A DNA stretch of 64,000 nt, taken from the NCBI RefSeq assembly GCF_024626475.1, contig NZ_JANKHH010000004.1:434001-498000 (forward strand), read 5' to 3'. This DNA is from Parerythrobacter lacustris (lineage in GTDB: Bacteria > Pseudomonadota > Alphaproteobacteria > Sphingomonadales > Sphingomonadaceae). The translations under genes were made by a program, and so were the position numbers. Positions 23,725-32,734 of this stretch are shown piece after piece (the first letter of the stretch is position 1; every line of letters starts with the position of its first letter). The notes under the pieces were generated by a model. It was not told the DNA's origin. It saw only the letters and a list, made by a program, of their open reading frames with translations, and searched no databases.

Positions 23725-25019
23725 GTCCACGGCTCCACTCCGGGCCATTTGATCTCGCGTTCGCGCCGCGCCTGTGCCGCCTGCTCCTCGAGATGCCAGG
23801 GCAGTTCTTCATAGACGTCCTGGAACATGGTGCGGAACGGATGGTGCATCCCGTGCCCGAGGATGCCGTTCTTCTCGGCTTCCTTGGTCGCCGCTTTGAC
23901 CAGTTCGGCGCATTCAACGTCCATCGCCGACTGGCGGTCCTCGTCCCACTCACCGAGCGCGATAAGGTGCTTCTTCAAGCGATTGATCGGATCGCCCAGT
24001 GGCCATTCCTCGCGCTCCTGCGCCGAGCGGTAGCCGGAGGGATCGTCCGAGGTGGAATGTCCTTCGGCGCGGTAGGTGAAATACTCGATCAGCGTCGGTC
24101 CGGCATTGGCGCGGGCGCGGTTGGCGGCCCAGCGCTGCGAGGCATAGACCGCCAGCGCATCGTTGCCGTCGACCCGCAGGCCGGCAAGGCCATAGCCCAG
24201 GGCACGCGCCGCGAAGGTGGTGCGTTCGGACCCGGCGAAACCCGAGAAGCTCGAGATCGCCCACTGGTTGTTGATCACGTTGAGGATCACCGGCGCGTTG
24301 TAGACGGTGGCGAACAGGCATGCCGAATGGAAGTCGCCTTCCGCCGTGCTGCCTTCGCCAACCCAGGTCGCGGCGATCCGGCTGTCGCCCTTGATCGCGC
24401 TCGCCATCGCCCAGCCGACCGCCTGCGGGTTCTGCGTCGCAAGGTTGCCGGAGATCGAGAAGAAGCTGTGCTCGCGGCTCGAATACATGATCGGCAGCTG
24501 GCGGCCCTTCAGCTTGTCGCCCTTGTTCGAGTAGATCTGGTTGATCATCTCGATCAGCGGATAGCCGCGGGTGATCAGCACCCCCTGCTGGCGGTAGCTC
24601 GGGAACACCATGTCGTCGCTGGCCAGCGCCATCGCGGCGGCCACGCTGGTCGCCTCTTCGCCGGTGCACTTCATGTAGAAGCTGGTCTTGCCCTGCCGCT
24701 GGCCGCGAAACATCCGCTCGTCGAACGCGCGAACCAGTGCCATGTTGCGCAGCATGGTGCGCAGCGTATCGGCATCGAGCTTGGGATCCCACGGTCCGTG
24801 CGCCCGGTCGTCCTCGCCCAATACCCGGATGAGGTCATAAGCGAGCGCCGAGATCTCCTTAGGCTCGACCGCTTCGTCGGGCTTTGGTTGAGCGCCTGCA
24901 GGCGGGATGGCGATATGCGAGAAATCGGCGGTATCGCCGGGCCGGTACTTGGGTTCGGGGACATGGAGCGCGAGCGCCGGCTTGTTGCTGCCCCCTGCTC
25001 CTCCGGGCCTGTCGGCCAT
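23721..25019 (-). CDS. bkdA1: Branched-chain 2-oxo acid dehydrogenase E1 alpha
   Basis: The alpha subunit binds thiamine diphosphate and decarboxylates the 2-oxo acids derived from Val, Leu and Ile. The 432 residues include YRQQGVLITRGYPLIEMINQ, the cofactor motif GEGSTAEGDFHSACLFATVY ending in NNQWAIS, and YRAEGHSTSDDPSGYRS with the phosphorylation-loop-like region. A Gly/Ala/Pro-rich N-terminal extension precedes the family core. First gene of the operon; 78 bases separate it from the thyA stop upstream in the same direction. Confidence 0.93.
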   Translation of the reverse strand: MADRPGGAGGSNKPALALHVPEPKYRPGDTADFSHIAIPPAGAQPKPDEAVEPKEISALAYDLIRVLGEDDRAHGPWDPKLDADTLRTMLRNMALVRAFDERMFRGQRQGKTSFYMKCTGEEATSVAAAMALASDDMVFPSYRQQGVLITRGYPLIEMINQIYSNKGDKLKGRQLPIMYSSREHSFFSISGNLATQNPQAVGWAMASAIKGDSRIAATWVGEGSTAEGDFHSACLFATVYNAPVILNVINNQWAISSFSGFAGSERTTFAARALGYGLAGLRVDGNDALAVYASQRWAANRARANAGPTLIEYFTYRAEGHSTSDDPSGYRSAQEREEWPLGDPINRLKKHLIALGEWDEDRQSAMDVECAELVKAATKEAEKNGILGHGMHHPFRTMFQDVYEELPWHLEEQAAQARREREIKWPGVEPWT

Positions 25020-25097
25020 AATCGATCTCCCTGACGAAATCTTTCGCGAATGCGTTATATTATTTCACGGCTGGAAAACGGTCAAGGCAGCCATGGC

Positions 25098-26054
25098 TCA
25101 AACCGCGACTGGTGCCTTGATGGCGCCGAGCGGGGTATAGTTTTGAACTGCGAAATCCTCAATTCGATAGTCGAAGATCGAATCCGGCTTGCGCAGGATT
25201 TCGAGCCGCGGGCGGCCTTGTGGCTCGCGCTGGAGCTGCTCGGACACGAGGTGTTCGTGGTTGAGGTAGAGGTGCGTATCGCCTCCCATCCATACGAACT
25301 CTCCCGGTTCCAGATTCACCTGCTGTGCGATCATCCGTTGGAGCAAAGCCCCGCTCCACAGGTTGAACGGGAGGCCCAGCGCGACATCGCAGCTTCGCTG
25401 GTAGAGCGCGCAGTTGAGTCTCCCGTCGCCAACGTGGAACTGGTAGGTCTTGTGGCATGGAGGCAAGGCCATCCGGTCGAGCTCGGCGACGTTCCAGCCC
25501 TCGATGATATGGCGGCGACTGCCCGGATTGCTGCGCAGGCTTTCGACCACCTCGGCCACCTGGTTTATCCCCGGTCCGCGCTCGAAGAGCCCGTCCTTGC
25601 GATAGCGCCAGGTCGGCCAGTCGACCCACTGCTTGCCATAGACCGGGCCGAGGTCGCCCCACCGCGCTGCAAAAGCCTCGTCATCGGCGATGCGCTGGAC
25701 GAAATCCTCCAGCGCGATTTCGTCTCCGGTCTCACGCACATAGTTCGCATGCGGCCACTCGTTCCAGATCTTGACCCCTTGCAGCACCAGCGGACGGATG
25801 TTGGTATCCCCGGTCAGGAACCACAGCATTTCGCGCGTCGCGGTCTTCCAGAACACCCGCTTGGTGGTGATCAGCGGCATCGCCCCAGCGGCAAGGTCGA
25901 AGCGGAGCGTGGCACCGAACACCGAGCGCGTGCCGATTCCAGTCCGGTCGATCCGCTCGCTACCATGTTCCCAGATGCGGCGCATCAGCTCGAGATATTG
26001 CCACTCCTGATGCGGGCGGTCGGAAGAATCGGTGGGAATCGCGGCAGTGGCCAT
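25098..26054 (-). CDS. thyA: Thymidylate synthase, ThyA type
   Basis: ThyA methylates dUMP to dTMP using methylene-THF. The 318-residue protein has the dUMP-binding Arg region GIGTRSVFG, the catalytic Cys200 in ALPPCHKTYQFHV, QRSCDVALGLPFN, and HLYLNHEHL. Two positions differ from the E. coli enzyme: PPCHKTYQF in place of PPCHAFFQF, and HIIEGWNVAEL in place of the usual VSAWN. The catalytic Cys and the folate-binding residues are retained, so activity is expected. An adjacent dihydrofolate reductase gene is not seen. Confidence 0.93.
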   Translation of the reverse strand: MATAAIPTDSSDRPHQEWQYLELMRRIWEHGSERIDRTGIGTRSVFGATLRFDLAAGAMPLITTKRVFWKTATREMLWFLTGDTNIRPLVLQGVKIWNEWPHANYVRETGDEIALEDFVQRIADDEAFAARWGDLGPVYGKQWVDWPTWRYRKDGLFERGPGINQVAEVVESLRSNPGSRRHIIEGWNVAELDRMALPPCHKTYQFHVGDGRLNCALYQRSCDVALGLPFNLWSGALLQRMIAQQVNLEPGEFVWMGGDTHLYLNHEHLVSEQLQREPQGRPRLEILRKPDSIFDYRIEDFAVQNYTPLGAIKAPVAV

Positions 26055-26165
26055 GCAAAGTCCCTAGCCCCGCATTTGCCCGCTTGCCACCCCGCGCATC
26101 CACACCTATAGGGCGCGCCTTGCCTCGACCCGCGGGGCCTTATCGCCGCGCGGGACCGACACGGT

Positions 26166-26242
26166 CGGGGAGTAGCTCAGCCTGGTAGAGCACTGTCTTC
26201 GGGAGGCAGGGGCCGGAGGTTCGAATCCTCTCTCCCCGACCA
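26166..26242 (+). tRNA. tRNA-Pro (CGG)
   Basis: CGGGGAGTAGCTCAGCCTGG to CTCCCCGACCA. The anticodon stem CTGTC/GGCAG encloses loop TTCGGGA, so the anticodon is CGG. 77 nt with encoded CCA. A nested hairpin follows directly. Confidence 0.97.
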
Positions 26243-26288
26243 GTTTCGGCCAGAGAAAATCGTCCGGGGGACGATTTTCCGCCGAAAC
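26243..26288 (+). terminator. Nested double hairpin behind tRNA-Pro
   Basis: The outer stem pairs GTTTCGGC (26243-26250) with GCCGAAAC (26281-26288). The inner stem pairs AAAATCGTCC (26256-26265) with GGACGATTTT (26269-26278) around GGG. Both are perfect. It starts one base after the tRNA CCA and ends 27 bases before the phosphatase start, so it may terminate the tRNA or structure the leader of the next gene. Confidence 0.6.
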
Positions 26289-26315
26289 TCCCGAGCGACA
26301 GCGAAGGGCTGCCCA

Positions 26316-26780
26316 ATGACGAAGCCTTCAGTCCTGTTCGTCTGCCTCGGCAATATCTGCCGTTCGCCGCTGGCCGAAGCCGCGCTGCGCAAAGCCGCAG
26401 CGGATGCGGGACTGGTCATCGATATCGATAGCGCGGGCACCGCCGACTACCATGTCGGCAAGGCCCCCGATCCCCGCAGCGTGGCTGAAGCCGCCGCGTT
26501 CGGTGTCGATATTTCGCACCTTCGCGCACGGCAGGTGACGGCAAACGATTTCCGCCGCTTCGATTTTATCTACGCGCTGGATCACAGCAATCTACGCGAT
26601 TTGCAGCGCATCGCGCCGGCCGATGCAACCGCAACCCTCGCGCTCGTGCTCGATGCCGTGCCCGGCCGCGAAGGCGCACCGGTGGCCGACCCATATTACG
26701 GCGGCGAGGAAGATTTCCGCGCCACCCGGGAAGATGTCTACGCGGCTGCGCGGGCGATCGTCACCGCGCTTTCCGCCTAG
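26316..26780 (+). CDS. Low molecular weight protein-tyrosine phosphatase
   Basis: The 154-residue enzyme has the P-loop signature CLGNICRSP (Cys10, Arg16) at the N-terminus and the general-acid motif DPYYGG near residue 123. These define the low-molecular-weight phosphatase family. Members remove phosphate from tyrosine, often linked to polysaccharide export, or are generic phosphatases. No tyrosine kinase gene is adjacent. The stop overlaps the recG stop on the other strand by 4 bases. Confidence 0.92.
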   Translation: MTKPSVLFVCLGNICRSPLAEAALRKAAADAGLVIDIDSAGTADYHVGKAPDPRSVAEAAAFGVDISHLRARQVTANDFRRFDFIYALDHSNLRDLQRIAPADATATLALVLDAVPGREGAPVADPYYGGEEDFRATREDVYAAARAIVTALSA

Positions 26781-28837
26781 CCGCCGCGCAGCATCTGCAC
26801 GCCCCAGTCGCGTTCGAACAGATACAGCAGAATCCGCGCCGCCTCGCCGCGCGGGCCGGTCAATCCGCCATCCCGCTCGACCAACAATCGCGCATCGTCA
26901 TGCGCCAGAGGTAGCAATCTGCCGATCTGCTCGAGGCTCGCCACGCGAAATGGCGTATCGCCCGACTGCCTTGTGCCGAGCAGTTCGCCGCCGCCGCGCA
27001 GGCGAAGGTCCTCTTCGGCGAGGCGAAACCCGTCCTGCGTCTCGCGCATCAGTGCCAGCCGCTCGCGCCCGGTTTCGGACAGGGCCTCTCCGCGAAGCAG
27101 CAGGCAGGTCGATTTTTCACTCCCGCGCCCGACCCGCCCGCGGAGCTGGTGGAGCTGGGCAAGGCCGAAGCGCTCAGCCTGTTCGATCACCATCAGCGTC
27201 GCAGCGGGTACGTCGACCCCGACCTCGATCACCGTGGTCGCAACCAGCAGCTTCGCCGCGCCGCTGGCAAAGCGTTCCATCGCGGCGTCCTTCAGCTCGG
27301 GCCGCAACTGGCCGTGGACCAGGACAACTTCGTCTTCGAACCGCTCCTTCAGCGAGGCATAGCGTGCTTCGGCAGCGGCGATGTCCTCGGTTTCGAGTTC
27401 GCGCACCATCGGGCAGACCCAATAGGCCTGCTGGCCGCCCGCGATATGCCGCCCCACCCCGTCGACCACTTCGGCCAGCCGATCCTGCGACACCACCCGT
27501 GTGTCGATCGGCTGGCGGCCCGGCGGCATCTCGTCGAGGCGGCTGACGTCCATCTCGCCATATTGCGCCAGTGTGAGCGTACGCGGGATCGGGGTGGCGG
27601 TCATCGCCAGCGTATGCGGTGTCCGCCTGCCCTTGGCCGCGAGTTGCAGCCGCTGCGCCACGCCGAAGCGGTGCTGCTCGTCGATCACCACCAGCGCCAG
27701 GTCGCGGTAGGTGACGCTGTCCTGAAAGATCGCATGGGTCCCCACCAGAATGTCAATCGACCCGTCGAGCAGTCCCATCAGTATGCTCTCGCGCACCCTG
27801 CCCTTGTCACGGCCGGTCAGGATGGCGACCTCGACCCCGGACGGACGCGCCATCGAGCGGAGCGTCTCGAAATGCTGCCGCGCGAGGATTTCGGTCGGTG
27901 CCAGCAGCGCAGCCTGCTTGCCTGCCTCGCAGGCGATCAGCATCGCCTCGAGCGCGACAACCGTCTTCCCCGCGCCGACATCGCCCTGCAGCAGGCGGAG
28001 CATCGGTGCCTCCTGCGCCAGATCGCCCTCGATCTCGCGCACAGAGCGTTCCTGTGCGCCCGTCAGGTGGTAGGGTAGCTCCAGCTTCGCCCGCAGCGAT
28101 CCATCGCCCTGCAAGGGCTGGCCCTTCCGGCGGCGATTGTCGGCCCGCACCAGCATCAACGCAAGGCTATTGGCGAGCAACTCGTCATAGGCCAGCCGGT
28201 CGCGCGCGGCAGGATGCTCGCCCTTGTGCGCCAGCTTGAGTGCATCGGACCAGTCGGGCCATTTTTCCCGCGCGAACTGGCCCGGCTCGATCCATTCGGG
28301 GAGCACCGGAAGGCGGGAGAGCGATTGCTCAACCAGCCCGGCCACCCTTGGCTGGGTCAATCCTTCGGACAGCGCATAAACCGGCTCGCACAGCCGTGCG
28401 AGCGTATCGCCGCTCTCCTCGACGACATGGTCCGGGTGGACGATCTGCAGCATGTCGCCGTACCGGTCGAGGCGGCCTGCCACCCAGCGCTTCTCACCGA
28501 CAGGCAGCTGCTTCTTCGCGGTGTAGGACGCGCGGCCGAAATAGGTCAGCGCGCAGACATTGCCGATATTGTCCTGGGCCAGCACCCGATAGGGGCCGCG
28601 TCCGGAGCGCGGCGCGCGATGCTCGGTCGGGGTCAGCGCAACGACGATCTGCTCGCCCTCCCCCGCTTCGTCCAGATTGCCGACCGGGCGGCGCGAAACG
28701 AAGCGTTCGGGCAAGTGATAGGCGACATCCCTCACCCGTCGCAGACCCAGCTTGTCGAGCGGTTTGCGCAGCTTCGGCCCGACACCCTCGAGCGTCTCGG
28801 TCTCGGCAAACAGGGGGTTGAGGATATCGGGGCGCAT
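26777..28837 (-). CDS. recG: ATP-dependent DNA helicase RecG
   Basis: RecG reverses stalled replication forks and processes Holliday junctions. The 686-residue protein has the N-terminal wedge domain (OB fold), a helicase core with Walker A GDVGAGKT, Walker B VIDEQHRFGV, motif III MTATPIPRTL, motif VI QLRGRVGRGS, and the C-terminal RecG/Mfd-type TRG motif region. ATG 28837 fits the family N-terminus. Divergent from sdhE with a palindromic repeat between them. Confidence 0.97.
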   Translation of the reverse strand: MRPDILNPLFAETETLEGVGPKLRKPLDKLGLRRVRDVAYHLPERFVSRRPVGNLDEAGEGEQIVVALTPTEHRAPRSGRGPYRVLAQDNIGNVCALTYFGRASYTAKKQLPVGEKRWVAGRLDRYGDMLQIVHPDHVVEESGDTLARLCEPVYALSEGLTQPRVAGLVEQSLSRLPVLPEWIEPGQFAREKWPDWSDALKLAHKGEHPAARDRLAYDELLANSLALMLVRADNRRRKGQPLQGDGSLRAKLELPYHLTGAQERSVREIEGDLAQEAPMLRLLQGDVGAGKTVVALEAMLIACEAGKQAALLAPTEILARQHFETLRSMARPSGVEVAILTGRDKGRVRESILMGLLDGSIDILVGTHAIFQDSVTYRDLALVVIDEQHRFGVAQRLQLAAKGRRTPHTLAMTATPIPRTLTLAQYGEMDVSRLDEMPPGRQPIDTRVVSQDRLAEVVDGVGRHIAGGQQAYWVCPMVRELETEDIAAAEARYASLKERFEDEVVLVHGQLRPELKDAAMERFASGAAKLLVATTVIEVGVDVPAATLMVIEQAERFGLAQLHQLRGRVGRGSEKSTCLLLRGEALSETGRERLALMRETQDGFRLAEEDLRLRGGGELLGTRQSGDTPFRVASLEQIGRLLPLAHDDARLLVERDGGLTGPRGEAARILLYLFERDWGVQMLRGG

Positions 28838-28860
28838 AGGTTAGGCAGTTTAAGCACCAT

Positions 28861-28941
28861 CGTCATCCCGGCGAAAGGCGGGATCGGTTTCGAAGTCACC
28901 GCGCGTGTGGATAGCGATGCCAGCTTGCGCTGGAATGACGG
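28861..28941. repeat. Intergenic palindromic repeat between recG and sdhE
   Basis: CGTCATCCCGGCGAAAGGCG at the left (28861-28880) and a complementary arm at the right (28916-28941, GCCAGCTTGCGCTGGAATGA) form an extended imperfect inverted repeat. The motif CGTCAT..GCGAAAG..GATC is a widespread intergenic element in alphaproteobacteria. It differs in sequence from the repeat at 14561. Confidence 0.65.
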
Positions 28942-28959
28942 GAGGGTTAGGCGCGCCGC

Positions 28960-29238
28960 ATGCCCGAAGCACTCACCCTCGAAGGCCGCATGGCCCGTGC
29001 AAAGTTCCGCTCGTGGCACCGCGGCACGCGCGAGGCGGATTATATGATCGGCGGGTTCTACGATCGCTATGGTGACAGCTGGACGGAGATCGAATTGCTT
29101 TGGTTCGAGGCCCTGCTCGACGAAGACGATGTCGACGTCATGGCATGGGCGCTCGGAACCCAGCCGGTGCCGGATCGCTTTGCGGGCGAGCAGATGGATT
29201 TGATGAAGAAGCTCGACTACGTGGACATTCCTCGCTGA
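28960..29238 (+). CDS. sdhE: Succinate dehydrogenase assembly factor SdhE
   Basis: SdhE helps attach FAD covalently to the flavoprotein subunit of succinate dehydrogenase. The 92-residue product (DUF339) contains the family motif RGTRE (residues 21-25) within RSWHRGTREADYMIGGFYD. The acidic LLDEDDVDVMAWALG follows. This is the expected size. It is 22 bases before mfd and likely co-transcribed. Confidence 0.93.
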   Translation: MPEALTLEGRMARAKFRSWHRGTREADYMIGGFYDRYGDSWTEIELLWFEALLDEDDVDVMAWALGTQPVPDRFAGEQMDLMKKLDYVDIPR

Positions 29239-29260
29239 CGAGGCGGCCGAGCAACGCACA

Positions 29261-32200
29261 ATGCCCGATCTGAACCGCATCCTCTCGGCCAAGCAGCCGC
29301 TGACCCTGTCTTCCGTCGCGCGCGGCGCGCAGCCGCTGATCATGGCCGATCTGGCGCGAGCTTCGAAGGGGCGCGCAGTATTCATTGCGGCGGACGAGGC
29401 GGCGATGCGCGCAGTGACCGATGCCGCTCAGTTCTTCGCGCCCGAGCTGGAGGTGCTGGAGTTCCCGGCCTGGGACTGCCTGCCCTACGATCGCGCCAGC
29501 CCGGCTTTGTCGGTCAGCGCACGGCGGCTGTCGGCGCTCTATCGTCTGCAGGCGGGCAAGACCGGCTCGCAACTACTGGTGACAACCGTCAACGCGGTGC
29601 TCCAGCGCGTGCTGACCCCGTTTCGCATCCGCGAGAGCGTGCGCGAGTTCAAGCCGGGGGTCGAAATCGGGCGCGAGAGCCTGTCGGCACTGCTCCAGCG
29701 GCAGGGCTACAGCCGGACCGACACGGTGATCGACAAGGGCGAATACGCGGTGCGCGGTTCGATCGTCGACATCTTCCCTTCGGGAATGGAGGAAGGGCTG
29801 CGGCTCGACTTCTTCGGCGACGAGCTGGAAAGCCTGCGCAGCTTCGACCCTTCGACACAGATGAGCACCGGGGTGCTGAAATCGCACCTGCTCCTGCCCG
29901 CGAGCGAAGCCCTGCTCGACGAGGAGAGCATCAAGCGGTTCCGCAGCCGCTACCGCGAGTTGTTCGGCGCCACCGCAACGCAGGACCCGCTTTACGAAGC
30001 GGTGAGCGACGGGCGGCGGCTGGCCGGGATGGAACACTGGCTCCCGTTGTTCGAGGAGCGCATGGTCACGCTGTTCGATCATCTGGGCAACGAAGACCTG
30101 CTGGTGATCGACAGCGCAGCGCTGCAGGCGGGCGATGAACGGCTGAAGGACATCGCCGATTATGCCGAGCAGCGCACCAGCGCGACCGGGCAGGCAAAGG
30201 GCAGTTACCGCCCGCTGCCGCAGGATTCGCTCTATCTTTCGGCGGACGAATTCACGTCTTCGCTCGAAACGGTGCCTGCCCATCGGGCGTCGATCTTCGC
30301 CGCTCCCGAAAACGGCAAGAGCGTGGACTTCGGCTTCACTTCCGCACGCGATTTCGCTCCCGAGCGCGCGCGGGGGGACAATGTCTACGAGGCGGTAGCG
30401 GCGCATCTCGCCGCAGTTTCCAAGGCCGGGCGGAAGCCGATCTTCGCCGCCTATTCCACCGGCAGCCGGTCTCGCATCGCCTCGATCCTGTCCGAAGCCG
30501 GCGCGCGGACGGCGCTCGCCGAAAGCTGGCAGGAAGCGCTCGGCCTCGCCGCAAAGGGCTCGGCGGTCGCGCTGGTTCTGCCGGTCGAGACCGGCTTCGC
30601 CAACACCGAACTCGAATTGCTGAGCGAGCAGGACGTGCTGGGCGACCGGCTCGTCCGCCGCCGCAAGCGCAGGAAGGATTCGGACGCCTTCCTGGCAGAG
30701 CTTCAGGCGCTGGGTCGCGGCGATCTCGTGGTCCATGTCGAACACGGGATCGGCAAGTACCTCGGGCTCGAACCGGTCCCGGTCGGGCAGTCGAAGCACG
30801 ATTGCGTGATGCTCGAATACCGCGGCGGCGATAAGCTCTATATCCCGGTCGAGAACATCGACGTGCTCAGCCGCTACGGCTCGTCCGAAGAAGCGGTCAT
30901 GCTCGACCGGCTCGGCGGCGAGGCCTGGCAGAAGCGCCGTGCCCGGCTGAAAGAGCGCATCCGCGAAATCGCCGGCGAATTGCTCAAGGTCGCCGCCGAA
31001 CGCGCGCTGCGCAAGGCCCCGGTGCTTCCCGCAGAAGACGGACCCTACAACCAGTTCGTCGAGAAATTCCCGTGGGAGGAAACCGACGACCAGGATCGCG
31101 CCATCGCCGACGTTCTGGCCGATCTCGAAGGCGGGAAGCCGATGGACCGGCTGGTGTGCGGCGATGTCGGTTTCGGCAAGACCGAGGTCGCTCTGCGCGC
31201 CGCTTTCGTCGCGGCGATGAACGGCAAGCAGGTCGCTGTGGTCGCCCCCACGACGCTGCTGGCGCGCCAACACTACACCAATTTCGTCGAGCGGTTCGCC
31301 GGCTTCCCGCTCAAGATCGGCCGCCTGAGCCGGCTCGTTCCGGCGAAGGAAATTACCGAGACCCGCGAGGGGCTGGAGAGCGGAGATATCGACATCGTCG
31401 TCGGCACCCACGCGATCCTTTCGAAGCAGACGAAGTTTCGCGACCTCGGCCTGGTGATCGTCGACGAGGAGCAGCGCTTCGGGGTCAACCACAAGGAAAA
31501 GCTCAAGCAACTGCGAGCCGATGTGCATATGCTGACGCTCACCGCCACCCCGATCCCGCGCACGCTGCAGATGGCGATGTCGGGCCTGCGCGAACTCTCG
31601 ACCATCCAGACCCCGCCGGTCGACCGCCTCGCGGTGCGGACCTATGTGATGGAATGGGACGACATGGTGATGCGCGAGGCGCTGCTGCGCGAGCATCATC
31701 GCGGCGGGCAGAGCTTCATCGTCGTCCCGCGTATCTCGGACATGGAGGGCATCTCGGACTGGTTGCACCAGCATGTGCCCGAGGTGAAGTTCGTCGCAGC
31801 GCACGGCCAGATGGGCGCAGGCGAGATCGAGGAGCGGATGAGCGCCTTCTACGAGGGCAAGTACGATGTGCTGCTCTCGACCACGATCGTGGAGAGCGGG
31901 CTCGACCTGCCGAGCGCGAACACGATCATCATCCACCGCGCGGATATCTTCGGGCTCGCCCAGCTCTACCAGCTGCGCGGGCGCGTCGGGCGCGCGAAGC
32001 TGCGCGCCTATGCCTATCTGACCTATGGGGCGGATACCCAGCTGTCGGAAGTTGCCGAGAAGCGGCTCAAGGTGCTGGGCGATCTCGACAGCCTCGGTGC
32101 GGGCTTTCAGCTGGCGAGCCACGATCTCGACATCCGCGGGGCGGGCAATTTGCTCGGCGACGAGCAGTCGGGGCATATCCGCGAGGTCGGCTTCGAACTC

Positions 32201-32734
32201 TACCAGTCGATGCTGGAAGACGCGATCCTCGCCGCCAAGGCCGGTGCGGCGGGGCTGTCGGCCAAGCCCGATACCGTCAGCCCGCAAATCACCGTCGATG
32301 CCCCGATCATGATCCCCGAGGAGTATGTGCCCGATCTCGCGGTGCGCATGGCGCTGTATCGCCGCCTCAACGATGCGGGCGACAAGGCCGAGATCGAAGC
32401 CCTGGCGGCGGAGATGATCGACCGCTTCGGCCCGTTACCCGATGCGACAGCCAATCTCGTCAAGCTGATCGAGATCAAGCATCAGGCGATCACCGCCAAC
32501 ATCGCCAAGATCGATGTCGGCGCGCGCGGCACGCTGGTGAGCTTCCACAAGGATGACTTCCCCGACCCGGCAGGCCTGCTCGCCTATGTCGACCGATTGC
32601 AGGGCACCGCCAAGCTGCGGCCCGACATGAAGCTGGTGATCAATCGCGCATGGGGCGATCCGAAGTCGCGGCTCAACGGGCTGTTCCAGCTGACCAAGGG
32701 CCTGAGCGCGATTGCACGCAAGGCAAAAGCCTAG
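29261..32734 (+). CDS. mfd: Transcription-repair coupling factor
   Basis: Mfd removes stalled RNA polymerase and recruits UvrA to lesions. The 1157 residues match the family length. Order: a UvrB-like N-terminal region (PAWDCLPYDRASPALSV), the RNA polymerase-binding domain (DLVVHVEHGIGKYLGLEPVP), the helicase core (Walker A GDVGFGKTEVAL, DEEQRFGV, TLTATPIPRTLQ, QLRGRVGR), the TRG motif region and the C-terminal UvrA-inhibiting domain. Follows sdhE; its stop codon overlaps the stop of the EAL gene on the opposite strand. Confidence 0.98.
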   Translation: MPDLNRILSAKQPLTLSSVARGAQPLIMADLARASKGRAVFIAADEAAMRAVTDAAQFFAPELEVLEFPAWDCLPYDRASPALSVSARRLSALYRLQAGKTGSQLLVTTVNAVLQRVLTPFRIRESVREFKPGVEIGRESLSALLQRQGYSRTDTVIDKGEYAVRGSIVDIFPSGMEEGLRLDFFGDELESLRSFDPSTQMSTGVLKSHLLLPASEALLDEESIKRFRSRYRELFGATATQDPLYEAVSDGRRLAGMEHWLPLFEERMVTLFDHLGNEDLLVIDSAALQAGDERLKDIADYAEQRTSATGQAKGSYRPLPQDSLYLSADEFTSSLETVPAHRASIFAAPENGKSVDFGFTSARDFAPERARGDNVYEAVAAHLAAVSKAGRKPIFAAYSTGSRSRIASILSEAGARTALAESWQEALGLAAKGSAVALVLPVETGFANTELELLSEQDVLGDRLVRRRKRRKDSDAFLAELQALGRGDLVVHVEHGIGKYLGLEPVPVGQSKHDCVMLEYRGGDKLYIPVENIDVLSRYGSSEEAVMLDRLGGEAWQKRRARLKERIREIAGELLKVAAERALRKAPVLPAEDGPYNQFVEKFPWEETDDQDRAIADVLADLEGGKPMDRLVCGDVGFGKTEVALRAAFVAAMNGKQVAVVAPTTLLARQHYTNFVERFAGFPLKIGRLSRLVPAKEITETREGLESGDIDIVVGTHAILSKQTKFRDLGLVIVDEEQRFGVNHKEKLKQLRADVHMLTLTATPIPRTLQMAMSGLRELSTIQTPPVDRLAVRTYVMEWDDMVMREALLREHHRGGQSFIVVPRISDMEGISDWLHQHVPEVKFVAAHGQMGAGEIEERMSAFYEGKYDVLLSTTIVESGLDLPSANTIIIHRADIFGLAQLYQLRGRVGRAKLRAYAYLTYGADTQLSEVAEKRLKVLGDLDSLGAGFQLASHDLDIRGAGNLLGDEQSGHIREVGFELYQSMLEDAILAAKAGAAGLSAKPDTVSPQITVDAPIMIPEEYVPDLAVRMALYRRLNDAGDKAEIEALAAEMIDRFGPLPDATANLVKLIEIKHQAITANIAKIDVGARGTLVSFHKDDFPDPAGLLAYVDRLQGTAKLRPDMKLVINRAWGDPKSRLNGLFQLTKGLSAIARKAKA

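Noticed and set aside
29573-32287. Long minus-strand open frame (904 residues) antisense to mfd
   Set aside because: Mirror of mfd, low complexity with many Arg, His and Asp, no signature.
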